This document shows, one piece after another, positions 22,870 through 36,429 of a stretch of DNA of 64,000 bases. The position numbers and the translations under genes were made by a program. The stretch's first letter is position 1; each line of letters opens with the position of its first letter. This stretch comes from Taenia hydatigena (lineage: Eukaryota > Platyhelminthes > Cestoda > Cyclophyllidea > Taeniidae): assembly GCA_036345935.2 (NCBI GenBank), contig JADWOT020001849.1:41001-105000 (forward strand), written 5' to 3'. The notes below the pieces were generated by a model, which had not been told where the DNA came from, searched no databases, and saw only the letters and a list, made by a program, of their open reading frames with translations.

Positions 22870-25180
22870 GCAGTAACGAGACACTCAAGCCTTCATGCCT
22901 CAAGTTTCATCGAATTCATTAGACTCACAATGGTTAACAAATGATGCAGTATGAGCTATTCCTGAGTGGCTGTTGCAGTAGTCTTGCTGAATGGCAAAGC
23001 ATCCATGTAATGGATTGTGTAGTCGAAGCTATCGAGTCCAACCCTGTGCTTTCTAAAGAATAGCACTTTGCTACTTATTAGCAGATTCATAAACAGCGAC
23101 AAATCCATCTGCAGAAGCGCGTTGCAACCAAATTAATGGTTTTTATTAAACAACCTTCGATAAATTTAATGGGCAAAGGGCGCCTTTGTCAGCTGGCTAT
23201 TTTATCCTAAATTTCTATAGCTAGAATTGCAGCAACGCGTACTGGAAAAGTCGGCAATTGTAAAGTCAAAGTGGAAGCTGGGGCGACTGCACTGGTGCTA
23301 TGGCACCATTGCGCACCAACGAAATTTCTTTGCTTTTCTTTAAATAGGTCATTCGACGCAGCTGATATTAGCACAGACACTATTCAGATTCGCTGCTCGC
23401 CAAGGTTCTTGAACGGCTTTACAAACAATTTAACGACGAAATTCCATCTGAAAGGAATTTAGGGATGGTCATTGAAAAAGGTTCTCATACAGATTACTTA
23501 TCGACTATCACTACATTTCAACTTTGTGAGAGTGAGATGACGAAGTGGACCAGTTGAGTGAAATATTTTACAGAATCGCTGCTGCTTAGGTAAGAAGGAG
23601 AGAGAAACGTTTTCGTTTATTTTAATGGCCAGCAGAAAAGTCATAAGAGTTTCTGTGCAGGAACGCAGACATCGAACAAGGATGATCGAAATCATTACCG
23701 GAATAGTGATAGAAAAGTGGATAGTCCGTATGAATGCAATTCCCTGCCCAGGTTATAGTCCAAAATTTAGACTTATGTCCGTACCGACAGTTCTGGTGTC
23801 GCATTACGACACAAAACAGACATACCAAATATTATTAGCTCACTGATGTCATCGTGCTTTCTTCATTTCGTAACTCGTATCCATACTTCTAGCACTTTTG
23901 CCTCAAGCAAAAGAGAAGACGATTGCAGGCAGCATGCAGTATCTCAGACAGTCGATTGTAGTGTTATCCTTGAAAGTTAACCGATTTACGTTTGCCATTT
24001 TTTTACAAAACAGGTCTCAAGTTCAGTAGTTGCATTTGCTGGGGGGCTCTCTTGCATATCTTTTTGTATCCCCTTGTTTTCCTTTGCTGGCTATTATGAT
24101 CGGACCCCTTTGTCTATATCAACATCAGTCGGCGGGTCATTGTCAACTGCACAATCACAATGCATGCATCTACCACGAAGATTGTAATCCTGAGTCGACT
24201 GAAGAGTAATGAATGCCGTTCGGAAATCGTGCAGCTACCATGCAATCCACCACACATGTTTCCACATTTCCATCCATATTTACTGCCGGTGTACATCATT
24301 ATTTTTCATCGCCTTCCTATTTTAATGGACTTACTGACTCATTCGCAGGCACATTTCATCCACTGGACAAGTACCTGCACAAAGTTATTTCTCATATAAG
24401 TGTCATTCATTTACCAGCCACCCATTCCTTAAACGTACTTGCGCTCTAAGTGAGCATGACGTCGGTCACATGCCATTGCCGGAACACACATGATCATTGG
24501 GTACAGGATGTCAAACAACAGCAAGGGATCTGTCAATAGCTTTGTTATCAGATCGAACAGTGATGTGACTGCACTACTTCTGTCGACTGACAAATCGCAG
24601 GCAGACTCTAGTGAGCCAGAGACTCCTGCATTTTAAGCAGAGGGAAAGTAACTGTGCATAACAACGGTCACCAACATGCAGTCAGTCTACAAAAGAGTAA
24701 GTCAGGAGTCTCTCATGCCCTTTTTTGACTCTGCTCCATGCACGACCGACTGTAAAGGCACCCAGCATTATCAAGTGCGTGGCATGCAGTAAAAACATAG
24801 AAGAAGCAGTTTAACCTCAAAAGAGGTTACATTAGTACTAAAGAGGGTTAGCGTTTGGTGGTAGAAGATAGCAGCATTGTAAAACCAAGCAGGTTATTTT
24901 TATACTAAATTGAGCGCACCATTTTTGTGCTTTATCTAGAGGGTGAGTGCAATTTTATGCCTCAGTGGCATCAAATCATCAGATAATTATGTCATTGCGC
25001 CTATGACAATTCATTCTGCAGCCGGCCTCACCACTTGTAAAAGAACTCAAGGTACACACCACCCTTTCACGTATAAGCATTATTTCGTCAGAAATTGATA
25101 ATAATACCTACATATTTTGCTATTTTGGGCACAGAACTCTGTGTATACACCGGCGGACAAGAATCCCACACTGTTGAGTA
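22870..25180. other. No gene recognised
   Basis: Short overlapping frames only; no repeat or motif was recognised. Confidence 0.4.
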
Positions 25181-25186
25181 GATGGA

Positions 25187-25591
25187 ATGGAAGTGGCTGC
25201 CATGAACTACAAAGCTAAAATAGAATTAGTAAAACTCAATGGTAGCATTTTATTATTGGCCGGGATTTCAGTAGCCTTTGACAGTGAGTTGCAGAAAGTA
25301 CTGATTTGGGCCGCAAGCAAAGACGACAGAATGAGCAATCAGGTGAAGTGCCTCATTGAAGTGACTGAAGTTAACCCAAGTGAGTGCAGCAATGCATACA
25401 GTATTAGTTCATGCTTGCAATTTTGTGTCTATGCTACTACTTTCAAGCTAAGAGTATGTGAGACAGATGTGGTTCGCAACAAGGTGGGGTCTAGATCAAC
25501 GAAAAGGGGGTGTAAGCGCATGATTGGTGTTGTGCGAGCCTCCGCTATCCCGAAAAAACACGAACTATCCTGCCAAAATTCATTCATTTAA
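25187..25591 (+). CDS. Hypothetical ORF, 134 codons
   Basis: The longest ATG-initiated plus-strand frame outside the repeats. It begins MEVAAMNYKAKIELVKLNG, has a hydrophobic stretch at residues 20-30 (SILLLAGISVAF), several Cys residues in the middle and a basic C-terminal third. ATG context is acceptable (GGAATGG). There is no clear TATA box, and no AATAAA directly downstream. No family was recognised. Confidence 0.35.
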   Translation: MEVAAMNYKAKIELVKLNGSILLLAGISVAFDSELQKVLIWAASKDDRMSNQVKCLIEVTEVNPSECSNAYSISSCLQFCVYATTFKLRVCETDVVRNKVGSRSTKRGCKRMIGVVRASAIPKKHELSCQNSFI

Positions 25592-25599
25592 AATATATC

Positions 25600-27555
25600 C
25601 TGCCAATGTGTAGCTAGACTCACAGCATCACCTTTGTTGCTATTTAGGAGTATGTGCATGATGGAGAAAAATTCAAGGTCGAATGGATAAGATGACCCTC
25701 TACCAAACATTTTGTTAAACAAATTGAAGCAGGTGTTATCATCTGCCTACCTCCTGTTTCTGCATTAATTTCTGCATCACATGCAAGGGGGACGAAGAAA
25801 TGCAGTCCGAGACAGCGGGTTGGAAAGGAGATCAGCAAGAGTGTTTGATATGCAGCCTACGCGGCATTAAACGTTCAACCTGTCTTTAAATGTCACTATC
25901 AAACCATAAAACTAATTGTATCGGGCCATGGTAGCAGATTTTAAAGGTTCACATGTAACATAGAGTCACGATTCCACTTAGCTAAAGGACATTTGAACTT
26001 TGGATCCCATTGGCAGCTCCTTCTCTTTGTCGCGTGCTGATTTCTGCAATTCGCGTACCCGGAACTCGAATCTGCTAAACTATTGCTCCCTGATTCTTAG
26101 GCACGATGGTTGAACGAGCGCATGAGTGTCCTATAACTGGCTTGTGATGGTTGAAATCCTCCTTCATGCTCAAGAAGACCTTCAGTTCTACGCATCCTTC
26201 AACATCTGCTATTCAGATTCGTTAAGAAAATGACAGTAGGGACCTGATTATAGACAACTCGAATGCGCTTCCTTGCCACCACGAAGAGAAGACCACGGAT
26301 ATTTTAAATGCCTATCATCAAGTTATGCCAATTATGTTTTATTCTTTCATTCATCCATGTAAATTGGCTCTATTCATTCCACCATGTAACGATAATGAAT
26401 CTCGGATATACAAACGATTAATTACTCTGCCACTTCCTACCTCCAGCCGGATTTGCAGTCAGCCTATCACACGTGCGCCCGGTAAGGGCTAAATAAATTG
26501 CCCATCTCCCGTTAAAATACAGCTGTGCCGTTATTCTTGCCACCTCTCCATATTTTTTCTTTCCACGCATTCTTTAAAACCTTTGCTTTGTTCCTTTAAC
26601 TATTTGCCTGAATTCGTCTACGACTTCACTTCCTCATTTATCAACATGCATATCTACACAAGTAATTATTAATAATCTTTTAAAAGAAGTCCTAGCATTC
26701 CTCACTTATCTGTCTATTCATCCACAGAAACCAGTCAGTCCAGCAAGCTTTATTCCCCACCGTTCCTACTTTGATCTTCTGATCCTATACAATCTCATCA
26801 ATCTATGCCTTAGTATTCCATTTCTCCACGCGATTCGCACCACCGCATCCTCTAATTTTATAGACATTTGCGATACTTTATCCAAAGATGACATGGCCAT
26901 TTTCCTCACTACTGTGTATCACTGCATGGGGTCCTGTGACGTTGAGGCAAGCATTCCTAGATGAAAGTTTTCATTTCCTTGCCTCTCTCTCCTAGCTGCA
27001 CTCTGAATATTTTCTCCGATATAATTCCATAGTCTTCCCCGGCTATTCAATTCGCACTCAGTTTCAGTTCTTTCATTACAACTGAGAAAAGAAATGACTG
27101 TACAGAAGTCAATCTTAACGTGTGGCCAGTCTAAAAAATGGTAAGCCGGTAGTCCCCTATGTTATCCATCAACCCTGCTCCAAGCATAGCTGAATGCAGA
27201 GGCGTCTAGCATTAAAAAAGGATTCATAGCCATACATAAGAAACAGTTTTCGCTAATAAGAATGCACAAATACCGTACAATTTAATCCTTTAGTAAGAAA
27301 AAAGGTTGCATTTTGGAACCAAGCAAATGACAATGGACACTAAGTGAAGCGCGTGCAATTCCGTAGCTCGATCCCACTAAAATGCCATCAAAATAAGCTA
27401 CTGCACCTGTGCCTTTCCATCTACTAATGGATTTTCCGCTTGTTAAAGGACCTCAGGAAGTGTAAGTTTTTCGGAAAACATTAGGTGGTCCAATCGCTAA
27501 CGGATATAATACTGACACCTGCTTAGCTTGCCACTTTAGGGCATAGATGATTGCG
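25600..27555. other. No gene recognised
   Basis: AT-rich and pyrimidine-biased on + between about 26300 and 26900, with no open frame above 65 codons. Nothing else seen. Confidence 0.45.
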
Positions 27556-27562
27556 TACTCAC

Positions 27563-27859
27563 TAATGGGTAAGCATGCAACACTGTAAGATAAGTAGAGC
27601 GGAAGTGATCGCTATAAATTGGGAAAAAGAAAACGACCTAAGAAGCCTCTGCAGCTTTGTCCCATTCTTGAGTAGGTTTTCAGACATATTTAATTGAGAA
27701 TTATAGGGGCACTGACTCAGACTCGGGCCCAAGACAGGAAAATGAGCAATTGCATGTGACATTAGGCTGAAGTTGACTAACGAATAAATGGCCAACGCTG
27801 AGCAAAGCGAATACAGCAAGGTGTAGAATGTTTGCCGACTCGTAGGCAAATGTTTGAAC
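27563..27859 (-). CDS. Putative internal exon of a membrane protein
   Basis: On the minus strand an acceptor GCACTGTAG precedes the exon and a donor TTA|GTGAGT follows it, giving 297 bp open in one register (one leading base, 98 codons, two trailing bases). It contains two hydrophobic spans, FYTLLYSLCSALAIYSL and FIAITSALLILQCCML, separated by about 40 residues with candidate N-glycosylation sites NMS and NGT. This fits two membrane helices and an external loop. The flanking exons and the family were not identified. Confidence 0.35.
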
Positions 27860-28243
27860 CTACAGTGCTACTATGAAAGCGATAGCAGGTGAGGCCGATG
27901 TAGTTGACAACGAGGCGGGATTCGGATCGACAGGTAAAGGGAGGAGAGTGCATGGGTAGGAGCAGGAGAAGCCATTTACTATATCACACATCATTTTAAC
28001 ATCCACTTAATTGCAATATGACATCAGGCAACTAGACAGAATTTTGCCAAATCCCAATTTTGAAACCCTATTTGGCTATGATTCCTGTTTAAGTCCTAGT
28101 CTACGTGACAGACACCAGATCTCTCTCACCCCACTACAGGTAAAACAGCGGTCTAAGATAAGAAGGCTTGTATTCATTTAAATATGAACACGATGATCAA
28201 ACCAGTTTACAAAGCCAAGCCTTTCATATAGTGTCGCAGATAG

Positions 28244-29259
28244 TTAAATCACAGATTCTTGCATCCGCCTCCAAATAACATCTTGGCACACCCATTCAAA
28301 TGTGTCCCTGCGATTTGTGATGTCTCCACCGCTATCTTTGACGTGCCATATTCGCCAGTTCATAGGCGCAGTCAATGGAGGAGAGTTATTGGCGAAGCCA
28401 AGTTTCTCCGCATAATCCATGAAGAGGTCCATCCCTCTTTCCTCCTTGTTCTTCACTTCGTCTATAATTACAATTCCAAATGTGTGCTTGGGCAACAAGA
28501 TTCTAAATATGGTCAGTAGTTCAGTAATGATGTTGGAGCCATTCCTTGGAAACAGTGAAAGCTCAAGTACATAGAGAACGCAGTCGAACACGGCAAATTG
28601 TGCTTTACTCAGGCATCTCTCGTACGAATCGATACAAAGTACAACATTACCAGTATCCGGAGAAAGATAAAAGATATGTGTCTGAGGGAGATAACGATGA
28701 GTCTGAACGTACACCGATGTGGGACGGGTGGAATTTACTATGTTGAGAAATACGCTGCTGTTGACACGCAATGGATGCACAGGATAAGGTGCTCTGTCCT
28801 GCATTGCCAAGATGGAAATGTATATAAGGCAGTTGACTGTTTCATACACACCATAAGGAGCTCGAATTTGTGAGAACTGAAGGTCAAATTGCATTTGATT
28901 AAAGTGCTGCTCCACGGCTTTGCGAATGTCTGAGGTGTGCGGAGGTGACGCCTCTGAATACAGTGTGATGTAGACTCGTCTGTCAATCCACTTCCACTTG
29001 CTGATGTATGAGTAGGGCGTTTGTAGGAAGAGAATCCACTCCCAGCTTGGAATCGCTGTGCAAACATTTACTATGTTAACAACGCCAAGGTATTTGCACA
29101 ACTTTTCAACCAAATCTCGACGGGGGTCCGTGATCTTATTTTGCCAAATCGTCTGATAGATGCAATTGGTAATTAACTGACAACTAGGAATATTCGAGGC
29201 AGGATGAGAATAAACTATCAAATGCATCATGCTTAATGACATGCAAAAGTAGAAGACAC
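28244..29259 (-). CDS. F-box protein with long C-terminal domain
   Basis: The longest open frame in the window (332 codons from the ATG at 29242). The F-box core is KITDPRRDLVEKLCKYLG followed by PSWEWIL, aligned with the 163-residue paralogue at 8.0-8.6 kb. The C-terminal 200 residues alternate hydrophobic strands and helices (VLELSLFPRNGSNI, FGIVIIDEV, WRIWHVKD) and end near FEWVCQDVIWRRM. This layout recalls the atypical small-GTPase-like domain of FBXO4-type proteins, an inference from pattern only. The start is uncertain: the frame stays open upstream to 29259, where an acceptor CTATTCCCTAG could join the exon at 29303-29384 in compatible phase. No AATAAA is seen just downstream; AATACA occurs. 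Function by family: SCF ubiquitin-ligase substrate receptor. Confidence 0.68.
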
Positions 29260-29302
29260 CTAGGGAATAGTATTTTCCGATAGTCGGGTAGACTCAACTT
29301 AC

Positions 29303-29384
29303 CTTTAGCTCCAGCTCTCGCAGCGTGAGTGAAGAAGGACTGCGAGATGGAACTTAAATCATCTTCATCATTGAATAGCGAGAC
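29303..29384 (-). CDS. Putative upstream exon of the minus-strand F-box gene
   Basis: An 82-bp minus-strand exon bounded by acceptor TTGATTAG and donor AAAG|GTAAGT. It reads VSLFNDEDDLSSISQSFF then THAARAGAK and ends in phase 1. The next acceptor at 29260 gives a 43-bp intron and keeps the F-box frame open. The peptide is strongly protein-like, but the F-box paralogue at 8 kb has no counterpart, so linkage to this gene is inference. The exon 5' of this one was not found. Confidence 0.42.
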
Positions 29385-29389
29385 CTAAT

Positions 29390-31425
29390 CAACCTTATGT
29401 GCCATTTAAGTGCAGTTCGAACTGTGATTACATTAACCAGCGGATGTTAAATTACTCCTCCTCATCACGTGAAAAACAGTTAGATTTCCTCAAATCTTTT
29501 TATTTATTAAAGATTTAGGACAATTTGAGTAAAAAGCTTTTTTAATTCATAATTAGACGTATCCAGATAATGGCTGGCAGCAAAATGTGGTGTACAAGAA
29601 GATACTTATCTTAACTGTAATTTGAACTGATGGACTGTTGTCAAATATAAAGGCTGGTTTTTTGGTCATCGGTGATCCTCGATAGGGTTTTTCAGCTTAA
29701 CTAGACGCCGTATTTAAAGAGTATTACAGTCCTACATCTAGCTATGATTGCGCTGAATGCTTTGCAAAATTTTTGGTCTGTGAACTTAATGTCTAAACTG
29801 GAAGACACCCTAGCCAGGTTAGTATTGCCACTGAGGGTGGGTGACTTTGACTTTAAGTATCTCCCTAATCGCATTGAAACTTGAAGACCGGCACAAATGC
29901 CTCACATGTGCTTTCCTTTGCCACTGATTAAGTTGTAATGGGTGACATTGAATGTTGACCATGAAAACAAAAAAGGGACAGACTGTGCAGCAATTGTTTG
30001 TTTTCGTGATTACAAAAATGACCATAAACTCTACTTAGCGGTGCACTGTTGCGCCACCAGACCCTTAAATTGATTTAGGATTCTGTCCGGGAGTCTAATA
30101 ATGCACAATTTTACTCTAAGATGGCTTCCAGCTCTATCCAAGCGTTCATTTTTATTTCAATTGACTGCCAAAATGGCCCTAACCTTTATGCAGAGGTCTA
30201 TAGCTACGCACTCTTACATCCATATAGTTACCGAATCATTTGAAAGCTACGTTGAAACCACCCTTTATCTATAAATCACATTAATTTATGTCCACATCCT
30301 CGCCACTAAGCCTGTTACTGTATGAATGTAAGATGAGCCCTGTTCAGAGCCTATTTTTGCGTCATTTTCTTACGAAATGACCTTGATTCGAGACATTTGG
30401 TCCACTATTTTAGGCTTAGTACTTATTGTTGACCTTGAACTCTGTCTCAGAAAATTAGCATTGCATTGTTTGACTCTCGAAACCGCCCTAATCTGCGTTC
30501 ATTTCTTCATTTTTTCTCATCTGACATGGGTCCAAGTTCCGTCAGCTATCTCACAAAATGCCGTGTAGCCATGCCCCAGCATTCACCATTGCGGCATTAG
30601 TTCTCAAATAGGTCCTTGAAGTCTGTCCAGGAACAATCATTGTGTCACTCGACTTGCATTGCATGTTTGGCTCCGGGTTTAGGCTGGACAAAATTAGTTA
30701 CCCATCTTCCTTTCAGTGAGTTGGCTAGCTACTAGGCCATACTAACAGATACAATATCTCTCCCTTAAATGCTATGCATATCCCGTTCAGGCGTCATGGC
30801 TTTAGAGGGGCCAAAGTCTCTACATTAGCGCAAGAGTGTTGACTTTTACTTAATGTGCTGCACAGTCTTATTCAATTCAAGCCCCTAAGAGCCTTTTCGA
30901 TTGAGTAAACAGCCCCCTTAACAAGGCTAATAGGTTTCTACATTGGCGTTGGTTACATAAAATATGACAACTGACAAGTGATTGGCTACCTATCTTGCAT
31001 GTATTTTCAGCTAAGTAATAACGAGATATCCAGGTCTATATTCTTGTACCTGATGATTATTGCATATTGAGGCCGTGAAGCAGTTTGATGTTCTAAAAAC
31101 CACTGCATTGCTAAGATGATTTACTGTCGACGCATATCCGTGTTCAACATACTGGTGCAAGGACAACTGGAATTATATCTTTGCCGCTGTTAAACAAGTT
31201 CAGTCTCTTTGTCCATCGCTAATGCTCTCTTCCACAGCGCCGAGTTTCAATAGCATCACCTTTTTTGCAACAGGATAACTAATACGTGAGCGTCTTCTTT
31301 TTAAGCCATTTAACGAAGCCAGATGAAACATTTTGTTCTACAACGCAAATTGTCTTAAATCAAATCTAACTAACTCAATTGCTTTACCATCAGCCTATTA
31401 TTCTTTGTCTGCGACCTCGAATCGC
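29390..31425. other. No gene recognised
   Basis: Only short frames, the best a 63-codon ATG frame at 30377-30568 with two hydrophobic spans. No supporting splice sites. Confidence 0.4.
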
Positions 31426-31427
31426 AT

Positions 31428-33420
31428 CACGTGGAGTTGTGCCGAGTTGACTAGACGGACCAATTTAGAGCATTGGGGCTGACTTAAATGGTAACGTATA
31501 AGGCGCCTTACTCAGGCTTGTCACAGTCTAGTCTAGGTCGCTAATCTTGTCTATTCCGATTTAGTCCAAATTTGACAGAGCTAGTCATGCCTAGACTTGA
31601 TTACTGTGCCATATAGGACATGAACATTAAGCAAGTTGTTTTGTATCAGCAGGTCTCCTGATGCTGCCGCTTATTTGAGGCTTTGGAGCATATACGAGCC
31701 ATGAAACGTAGTTGCATCACATCGATTCTAGTGCAAAGAATAAAGCGACTCGATGAATCAGCGTTTCATCCCCAAATATTGCTATTGAGCTATCGAAGGT
31801 ACTCATCTGATGCGCATCCTAATTCTGTGCCTGGACGAATTGCTATTTTGCATTACGAACGGTGGTAGTGATGCATGCGATTCTTTGGTAAGGGGCAAAG
31901 TAGCAGGAACATTCAGCTGAAAGAGACGAGGAGATAATTGAGATAGAGTCGAAGAGGTGAGAAGTCGTAAGTATGGAACTGCGGCGCAGCGTTTTTCATT
32001 TCTTGCCTACACTTATTTACCCGCCCACACATCCAGCTGTGTGACTGAGTAAAGTATGCAGGAATTGGCTTGATGATAAAATTTAAATTTTTCCGAACAA
32101 GGCACACTAGAAGAGGATGGTCATGGTTTTCCTTTTCCATGTGATTTGCACTGGATGCAAGATGCGATTACATTGAAAAGGCGCACCCAAATGAAGTGAG
32201 GGATGATAGTGGCACATGGATTGATCGTGGATAAGAAAAAAGAGATAGCAAGAGCAAACGTGGAAAGAGTAAATTATCTTCATAATTGTCTTTACAAAAA
32301 GGGAGGTCAAGTGTTTGAAAAACATGATATGCATATTCATTGTAAAAATACATTGCTCAATTTACCCCAATCAACTTTACTTTCCTAGCCTCACATTGTT
32401 ACACATCCGCATCGTCACTGCTTTAATCTTAACCGTTTTGTCCTTGTCCTGAGCGCATTAGTCTTTCCTTATTTTAACACTTCCTTTCATTGCTGTACTC
32501 TCTCAGCTGTCTTTGCTAATGCAAAATATTTATGTTTCAGTTAAGCCTACAGTGACAGAATTTGTAGCGAGAAATGGAGCAAAAATATCACAGAAGAAAG
32601 CAAGCTACTGAATCTCAATTCTGAGCAACTCCCAATCGAACCACATCAACCGCACCTACTTACCCGATTTTAAAACTAGAAGTGCTGCAGTCTTTAAAGG
32701 AAGTAAACAGGCCGCTGATCCTAATTTTGAGAAATTTTGGACCACTATGGATGAATACAAGCAGAGCTCTGTAGCCTTGCTATTCCCAAGTTCGTTGCCG
32801 ACGTGGGATCATTACGCTATGTCAAGCAATTACAGAATGAAACCTACTACTAAGTCCTCATATTGATCAATGCCAAATCAAAATTACATATGTTTGCGCT
32901 GGCGCAACTTTCCTTGCCAAAACTGGCTTTCTGCATATCAAACGTGCCAAAATTACCTGATTTGTGGACAAGAACTGCCACAGGCAATTACAGAAGGAAG
33001 CAAAGTGCTGAGCTTCATTTCTGACCGGTTTCGGATTAAAAGGGGAGAAAAGAGTTCAGTTCCATACCCACTGTCAGAAGCATTTACAGAACAAAGCATG
33101 CACGTACCTTTCAACTTGGATCAATTATGGTCACTGAGGTACCCGATTGTTTGAGAGTGAGTGGTTGCGCACCACCAATTATCAATGCCAACCCAGACGT
33201 TCTATCATCGGCCAAACCTTACGTTTACAAGTTGGTACGAGAACTGCTGTAAGTAATTACTAAGTGGAATAAGCTGCTATGTCATATTTCTCATCCTATG
33301 TGCTTGAGTTATTTAGCTTTCTTTGCCAGGTCTAAATTATTTTGCACAACACGGGGAATAACACATCTACAAACGGTGAAAGGAAACGCTAACATATGAT
33401 ATCCAATCTTTGTTAATTAT
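31428..33420 (+). repeat. Dispersed repeat R1, copy B
   Basis: Direct orientation with copy C and inverted to copy A. It begins at about the GAGTTG(A/T).TAG block shared with the reverse of 1600 and continues through ACGTATAAGGCGCCTTACTC (also exact in reverse at about 1558-1577), the GACATGAACATTAAGCAAG block and the GAAGAGGTGAGAAGTCG block, to the ACACGGGGAATAACACA block near 33350 (C has ACACGGGAAATAGCACA at 63931). It lacks the first 0.9 kb present in copies A and C, so it is 5'-truncated in the + direction. No coding capacity recognised. Confidence 0.8.
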
Positions 33421-36420
33421 AGATTAGAATGAACAAAATTAGGCGCATTGTAATATTAGCGCACCCTAGGTATTTTGTTAACACGCACCCTTAATACAGT
33501 TGCATGACAGAAAACATAGTTTCGAGAGGGGACCTACGTTTTGGCACCGTAGCGATTTAATAGCCCGGGCTCTATTAAATAACTTTAAGACCTAAGTGAG
33601 AAACGCTTAGAGCACAGTACACTTGGGATAGTTTCCAATTGTGTTACTTACGTAATCCTCTATGCATACGCTGATCTAAGCTACCAGTCGAAACCTAATT
33701 CCATTCTGGCATTTCCGATGGTGGCAGAACGCGATGAGTAGCTCGCAATTAAATCCTTTTCTCGCCATGTCGACAGTTGACATGTGTCTTGAAAACTACG
33801 AAAGATATTTAATACATTACTTTAAGCATATAAAACCAAATGATCAAATATTATCAAACTGCTTGAGATAAAATTCATCCCCTGTCACACGCACGCACCC
33901 ATTTTTATTAAAATCTTTTATTTCAATTCTGCTTCTTTTCTGCTTCTAAACAAGAAGCAACAACAACGACTTTTATTCATGCTTCTCTAATGTTATCCCT
34001 CCTTTGGATCCAGAATTAGATTTTTAAGCTCCACCACAGATAAAGCTTACATTTATCATCATTTGACAATGCTGTAGCGCAGCCCAGGCACTCGTTTGCA
34101 CGAATCTGTACGTACAAAATGATGTGTTTAGTGAAAGCCATAGCGCTTATTAATGAGGCGAAATCCTGTGCCTTCTGCAGACACATTGGCATTGAGCTCG
34201 CACGTTCCCTAAGAATTTACATAAAACTTAGGCTTTGCTTAAAGGATATTTCTGTTAGTGGATCAAGTCCCGATCAATTGCCTATTTGACACCTATATCT
34301 TGATGTGAACGACGCTGTCTTTCCAGTTGAGTTGGCAAATTGCATGCTCACTAATTTATCTTCCCTACCTACCATCGAAAGAAGGCAATAGTGCTAATGT
34401 TGCAAATGTTTTACTAAAGCAACGCGCACAGGTTCCCTTTATGGAGAGTCGTTGTCTTTAGGCTTAATTGCTGCTCCCATTTCCGTTTATCCTGGTTGAT
34501 TTCCTCTAATTTGGTTTTGATGTAAAAGCATTAGCCGTGCAGTTCACAGTAGGGGAGAGTAGATTTCTATGCGGTCCAACCTTATAGTTGATAATCAAAT
34601 AAAATTGGAGATGTGAGCTCCAGTAGCCGGAAATAGGCATCTCACGGATACGGTCACTACTTCACAACTGTCAACATGTGAACACCCTCCTTGTAGATGA
34701 TCTGCTTCTTCTTGAGTAAGGGTGGTTACTGAATCAAAAAGCGACGTTGCAATTTAGTAAAACGTGAAACAAATATCAGTCACACTCCTTTCCGTCATTA
34801 ATTGCTCAATGGATCGCTTTCAAGGATCTAAATCCTTCTTGATACTTCAAGTGTGAGTAGTGGGAACAAATCTTAGTAAGAGTTGACAGTACTGCAGAAA
34901 TGTTAAGTGATTCGCAAGGCCTCCTACTAGTAGCAGATAGTAGGCAAAGTTCAAATTCGTGTTTGCCCTCTTCAGTTATCGCTTAGTCTGCATAAATTTG
35001 ATGTTTTCGTAGAGGGAATATGGAAATTGAATGTGCTGACCATAGCACATTAGTAGACATTTGATGTGATGACCAAAGCAAGCTGTAGTCGTGATTGAAG
35101 TACGACCCAGTATTGTCTAGCCTGATTTGGTCCATTTTAGTAAGGCGTAGCATATTAGATCGTGCAATTGTGGGCCAACGAAGATCTAAACCAAGTTAAT
35201 GCGAGTTAGCACGCTCAGTGGTGATAAAAATTCGGTGAATGCAAACGGGGATACATTAAGATTCATAGGGTGATAGTGGTGCATCATAGTATGCCAATGC
35301 TATAGGTCTGGCTATCTCAGTTCCTGGTGAGTGAACGGTGCAGAACAGAGGAGGGAGGAAAGGAAATTTGCAAATTAGGTCATTAGAAACTGGTATGCGA
35401 ACTTATTTAAAGAAAGCAGGCGCTGTAACGCTACAAGGGTCTGCCTTCCAGCTCTTGTTTGTCCATCCGGGCATGCACTCATGTGCTTACTTGCTTAGGC
35501 AAATAACTAAATGAAATCGAGATGAACCAGCTTAAGAGAAAAACAAATGATGTCTGATCTAGCGATCCTATGTGAAAAATCGCTTATGGACCTCGATTAA
35601 ATTGCCGGTTTGACGGGGCTACCGTTTAAGTCAATGGTGGAGTGACGTATGGGAATGAAGGAAGCGAGATAAGAAACGAGCAAAAGAGGACAAATGGGAA
35701 AAGTAGCATCACAGCTCAATTCCAACCTCTATAGTCTCTAATTGTGTTGCTCGCCGTAATATATTGGCGTCTTTGGAGAGGCGGAGTGGGGCTAAAAATG
35801 TAAAGCATAAGAAGACGACTAGTGGTGAAGAACAAACAAAGCAGAAAGGAGACGTTGACAGCAAAGTGAGTGGGTGGAACGATGGTAGCAAAAAGAAGCA
35901 CAGTGAACAGTGGAAGAAGTTGGAATGCGTGGTCAGGCGTGTCTGGTCCGTAGTTGTGTGTGTGTGTGTGTGATTGTTCTCTTCTCTGTTAAAATGCTCA
36001 TCTATCAATTAGTGGCACGTGTTAGACCATACCATGTGGTAAAGTGTAGCACATCCTGCTGACAGTGGTTCTTGTGGGTGACCTTAGGATTTAAAAGTTC
36101 TCTGCCTTTATTCTTCTACACTCTAGCTAAAAATTGCACATCACAACGTATTAGAATAAGTTGGTTGAACAAAATAATGACAGAAAGTCAACGTCAACTG
36201 CTTATACCTAAACGTTTTCAGTCCTCAATCATTCATCTCCTTGATCTCATTTTAAATCAAGTATGCGGGTCGCAGTGCAGTTAGAAATTACTAAGTTGAA
36301 TTTTCACGCGCTCATTTGATGCCTCAGCCTTTCGTACGAATCCTCTATTTGGCTTAAAATCTTTCGTCTCTCCAGCACGCCATTCATAGGCAAATCGTTA
36401 AAATGCCCAATACTTGCACT
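33421..36420. other. No gene recognised; one purine-rich stretch
   Basis: Between 35750 and 35940 the plus strand is purine-rich and open for a Lys-rich 69-codon frame, ending in a (TG)9 run. The minus strand over the same bases is open too. I take this as strand-biased low complexity rather than a gene. Confidence 0.4.
35955..35972 (+). repeat. (TG)9 microsatellite
   Basis: Nine uninterrupted TG units read directly from the sequence. Confidence 0.97.
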
Positions 36421-36429
36421 CTGTATTTA

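Noticed and set aside
28546..29067. Plus-strand and alternative minus ORFs over the long F-box gene
   Set aside because: They overlap the 332-codon frame in other registers and are shadows.
35709..36008. Opposed open frames around the purine-rich block
   Set aside because: Both strands are open because of strand-biased low-complexity sequence ending in (TG)9.
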